Below are positions 61,580-64,000 of a stretch of 64,000 bases of DNA, piece by piece. The notes below the pieces were generated by a model. The model was given only the letters and a program-made list of their open reading frames with translations. It was not told the DNA's origin and ran no database searches. A program made the position numbers and the translations under genes. Position 1 is the first letter of the stretch. Every line of letters begins with the position of its first letter. Origin of the DNA: Chitinophaga niabensis (GTDB lineage: Bacteria > Bacteroidota > Bacteroidia > Chitinophagales > Chitinophagaceae); NCBI RefSeq assembly GCF_900129465.1, contig NZ_FSRA01000001.1, positions 2,544,482 through 2,608,481 on the forward strand, in the 5' to 3' direction.

Positions 61580-63541
61580 TTACCTTTCGGGTACCCATAG
61601 TACGGCGTCCGCCACTACGGTGCCATCTGCATTTTCGTTGGAGAACTCCACGATGGCCGGGGTTCCTTTCTTCAGATCATAAGTGCCGATGGACACCCAT
61701 TCCCCGGAAGTCTGGCCCTGCACCATCACGTCCTTTTTCTTCACAAGAATTGTTTGTTGTTGCTTGCCATTAAAAACTTTTATCGTAGTGGACGCCGCAT
61801 TCTTTTTCACATGCGGGTAATAAATATAAGCATGGTATTTACCGCTCCTGAAATCATTTGCTGAAAACTGAACGGTGCGGATATCAGTTGCGCCGGAATC
61901 AACGGTGAGCATGTCTGGCCCGTAACTTCCGCCGCCTGTTCTTTTCCATGTGCCGTGTTGGATAACTGCGAGTGAATCGCGATTATCGATCAGGATATCC
62001 GGTTGCGCACCATTGGCTAATGGGTTCTTTTGTAATACATCCTTAATTTTAGCTGCATTTACCTGCTGCACACTTTGGTTATTGGCGATAGCGAGGTCTG
62101 CTGCAATGGCCGTGGCCTGCGCCAATGCCATAAACACCGGTTCCATGCGAATTGAACCATAAGCAATGTGCGTGGCGGATAAACAAACCGGTACCAGCAG
62201 ATTGCTGCAATCTGCTGTTTTAGGGATCAACGCAGCATAACCTACAGGGTAAGGCGGGAAACCACCCACTTCCACATTCCCTTCATTCTTCACCATTCCA
62301 TTCACCACTATACGTTGTGTATTGTGAGAATCCATGGTATATGCTGCCATGCCTACGGGATCAGTCACTACGGTTTTGCCGGTACAGTTTGCCTGCGTCA
62401 TTACATACTGGCCTATCATCCTGCGGGCTTCGCGGATATATAACTGGGGAGACCAGCCGCCGTTATCTGTGTATTCATCTTTGGGATATCCCCACTTTTT
62501 CATGCTGGTACGCATCTCCTCCGGTACACGGGGATCGCTTGTAAAAAAGTATAAAAGTCCTTTGGTATAATCTTCGTGCTCCTTAATGATCCTGGCCCTC
62601 GTAGCATTATCGCCTTCCGGGTAATCATAGTTCATACCGATCATATCCGTAGAGAACCCTCCCCTGTTATTGATGTCAGTTTTGTTATTCGGCATCCGGC
62701 TCACGATGAAATAATCGCTGAGGCTTTGCTTTTGCGGTTGTGCTTTAAATAAACGTGCCAGCAACTCATAACGGGCAGGATCGTAATTATCCGGTTGGGT
62801 GATGGGGATGCTGTTGGCAGGATCGTTACTGAGGCAGATCCGGTAATTATAGGCCTGTACATTTTTATCTCCTGTTCCGGTTGCCTGCAAAGCAGCAGGA
62901 CTGATCCCCCATAGCAAACCACTCGCCGGTACACCCGGGGTTTTGTAGGGGTCTACGCCGTCGGGGAATTGATGTTCATGCAATAACTGCACACCATTAT
63001 AGGTTTCACCGTATTGGCTATTGGCTTCCCTGCCTACGGTGTAGGATACACCGGCTTTTGCCATGAGGTCCCCTTCATAGGAACAGTCGATAAACATTTT
63101 AGCTTCTACCACTAAACCGCTTTCCATTTGTATGGCGCTGATCTTCCTGTTAGTTTTTGTGGCACCGGAGATGCGCTGATCGTATAACACTTTCACTTTA
63201 GCCCTGCTGATATAATCCTGGAAAAGGCTTTCAGCCACGTGGGGTTCAAAGATCCATGATTCAAACTTTCCATAGTGTTTTCCGATACGGCGGTAGAAAT
63301 CAAGGGATAATCCCCTGATCGCATATTTGTTGCCGATATCCGTATAACCCAGGCCGCCGGTAGTTAACCCGCCAAGGTGTTTACCGGGCTCCAGGAGCAA
63401 TACGGAGCGGCCCATCATTTTGGCCGTATAAGCTGCTATCACACCGGCGGAACTACCGCCGTAGATACATATATCCACCTTCTCCTTAGCGCCTGCGGCT
63501 GCGTTACAGAATATCAGTATAGAAATGATCAACACTCTCAT
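61580..63541 (-). CDS. FAD-dependent oxidoreductase with golvesin-like C-terminal domain
   Basis: A 653-residue secreted flavoprotein. The signal peptide is MRVLIISILIFCNAAAGAK. The dinucleotide-binding motif is VDICIYGGSSAGVIAAYTAKMMGRSVLLLEPG at about residues 22-53, with the FAD_oxidored family signature HLGGLTTGGLGYTDIG after it and MFIDCSYEGDLMAKAGV later. Residues of about 520-653 form a second domain (HGTWKRTGGGSYGPDML, FSANDFRSGKYHAYIYYP, VVADAVLWVPE) like the C-terminal domain of golvesin and some xanthan lyases. Such proteins often lie in glycan-use loci, with unknown sugar substrates. It starts inside the stop of the SGNH hydrolase gene (4-bp ATGA overlap), so the two are translationally coupled. 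Confidence 0.88.
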   Translation of the reverse strand: MRVLIISILIFCNAAAGAKEKVDICIYGGSSAGVIAAYTAKMMGRSVLLLEPGKHLGGLTTGGLGYTDIGNKYAIRGLSLDFYRRIGKHYGKFESWIFEPHVAESLFQDYISRAKVKVLYDQRISGATKTNRKISAIQMESGLVVEAKMFIDCSYEGDLMAKAGVSYTVGREANSQYGETYNGVQLLHEHQFPDGVDPYKTPGVPASGLLWGISPAALQATGTGDKNVQAYNYRICLSNDPANSIPITQPDNYDPARYELLARLFKAQPQKQSLSDYFIVSRMPNNKTDINNRGGFSTDMIGMNYDYPEGDNATRARIIKEHEDYTKGLLYFFTSDPRVPEEMRTSMKKWGYPKDEYTDNGGWSPQLYIREARRMIGQYVMTQANCTGKTVVTDPVGMAAYTMDSHNTQRIVVNGMVKNEGNVEVGGFPPYPVGYAALIPKTADCSNLLVPVCLSATHIAYGSIRMEPVFMALAQATAIAADLAIANNQSVQQVNAAKIKDVLQKNPLANGAQPDILIDNRDSLAVIQHGTWKRTGGGSYGPDMLTVDSGATDIRTVQFSANDFRSGKYHAYIYYPHVKKNAASTTIKVFNGKQQQTILVKKKDVMVQGQTSGEWVSIGTYDLKKGTPAIVEFSNENADGTVVADAVLWVPER

Positions 63542-64000
63542 GATTGCAATAATTTATTTAGGTAAGCTGGATAACTTTCTTTCGTAACACTTCCGTCTCC
63601 GTTAGTAATGCTATCGCCAAAGCAAACGATCCTGCTTTGCGGGAGCTTTTGAAGAAGGATGTGTTCATATACCGCCAACCCTATGAAACGGTAGCCATTG
63701 GGAGTTGGATGGATGCCATCTGTTTTTTGACTATTAGCCTCATTCTGGATCAGCGAGTCTTTATCCAAACCTACCTTGCCTACTTTTTCAAAGAGTATTC
63801 CTAAGTCCAGCAATTCCGTTTTATATGCTGCAGCCAGGCTTTTGATGGTTTCGTTTACGGCAGCCCTTCTTTTAGCAGGCCCGTCTGTTCCATAGAAAGC
63901 AGGATCGTGACGGGTGAGCAGGTAAGGTTCATAGAAAGGCAGGATCGTCATCAGCAGCACTTTACTTTTGGATGCCTGGATCTTTTCTATGAGTGTTGCC
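63538..64000 (-). CDS. SGNH/GDSL hydrolase, partial, with out-of-order motif
   Basis: The frame is open across the right edge, so the N-terminus is missing; a GTG at 63958-63960 is an internal codon (ATLIEKIQASKSK precedes it). The visible part contains VLLMTILPF (block III-like region), then the catalytic TDGIHPTPNGYRFIG (block V, Asp and His, at about 63709-63720), then IVCFGDSITNG with the nucleophile block I (63604-63618) followed by ESYPAYLNKLLQS and the stop. In ordinary SGNH esterases block I is at the N-terminus, so either the visible end is a truncated second domain or the protein is circularly permuted. It overlaps the oxidoreductase gene by 4 bp. Confidence 0.8.
   Translation of the reverse strand, partial: ATLIEKIQASKSKVLLMTILPFYEPYLLTRHDPAFYGTDGPAKRRAAVNETIKSLAAAYKTELLDLGILFEKVGKVGLDKDSLIQNEANSQKTDGIHPTPNGYRFIGLAVYEHILLQKLPQSRIVCFGDSITNGDGSVTKESYPAYLNKLLQS

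Noticed and set aside
63958..63960. A GTG start of the SGNH gene inside the window
   Set aside because: The frame continues without stop to the right edge and the upstream residues fit the family.

Overview
The window is typical of a saprophytic, polysaccharide-degrading member of the Bacteroidota, most likely Chitinophagaceae (a Chitinophaga-like organism). This is inferred from three SusC/SusD pairs, SusE-like lipoproteins with DUF3823, DUF4959 and DUF4998 character, FecR/ECF-sigma control with an STN-bearing SusC, a type IX secretion sorting domain, an UpxY-type antiterminator and a TTTG-N20-TAnnTTTG promoter. No rRNA, tRNA, CRISPR array, insertion sequence or phage was seen.

Layout. (1) Positions 1-7617, minus strand: a SusC-SusD-lipoprotein locus (PUL1), preceded by a gene for a membrane-spanning regulator that joins a LamG-like domain, a kelch-type propeller, one membrane helix and a cytoplasmic SARP/BTAD DNA-binding region. 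(2) Positions 7974-18660, plus strand: a second locus (PUL2) with a GH92 alpha-mannosidase, SusC, SusD, a DUF3823 lipoprotein and two tandem GH71/99-like glycosidases, closed by a strong terminator. Its enzymes suggest an alpha-mannoside substrate. A Tat-exported toroid-type protein (18762-20585) follows. (3) Positions 20582-39580, minus strand: an exopolysaccharide/capsule operon of about 19 kb. In transcription order it holds wza, wzc, upxY, manC, fcl, gmd, wzx, GT4, wzy, acyltransferase, GT2, GT4, GT2, wcaF-like, wcaI-like, an initiating glycosylphosphotransferase and a PHP tyrosine phosphatase, then a degenerate histidine kinase. It can make GDP-L-fucose and resembles colanic-acid clusters. 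(4) Positions 39706-43770: two response regulators, a PAS histidine kinase and a Wzi-like capsule assembly protein, probably the regulatory and surface-attachment side of the same system.

(5) Positions 44222-49652, plus strand: a small lipoprotein, a large Asp-box propeller/ricin/T9SS protein and a TonB-dependent receptor. (6) Positions 49754-51799, minus strand: a tail-fibre-like surface protein and two unrecognised cytosolic proteins. (7) Positions 52056-61430, minus strand: a third locus (PUL3) of ECF sigma factor, FecR anti-sigma, STN-SusC, SusD and two discoidin-type lipoproteins. (8) Positions 61580-64000, minus strand: a FAD-dependent oxidoreductase with a golvesin-like tail, translationally coupled to an SGNH hydrolase that runs off the right edge and has its motifs in an unusual order.

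Points most worth a second look: the transmembrane SARP regulator with exact direct repeats over the promoter of PUL1; the order of SGNH motifs at the right edge; a secretion-associated N-terminal module that stands alone as a lipoprotein at 44222; the degenerate histidine kinase at the end of the EPS operon; and a double stop followed by an in-frame tail at 49733-49756. All family assignments come from reading motifs; no database search was run.
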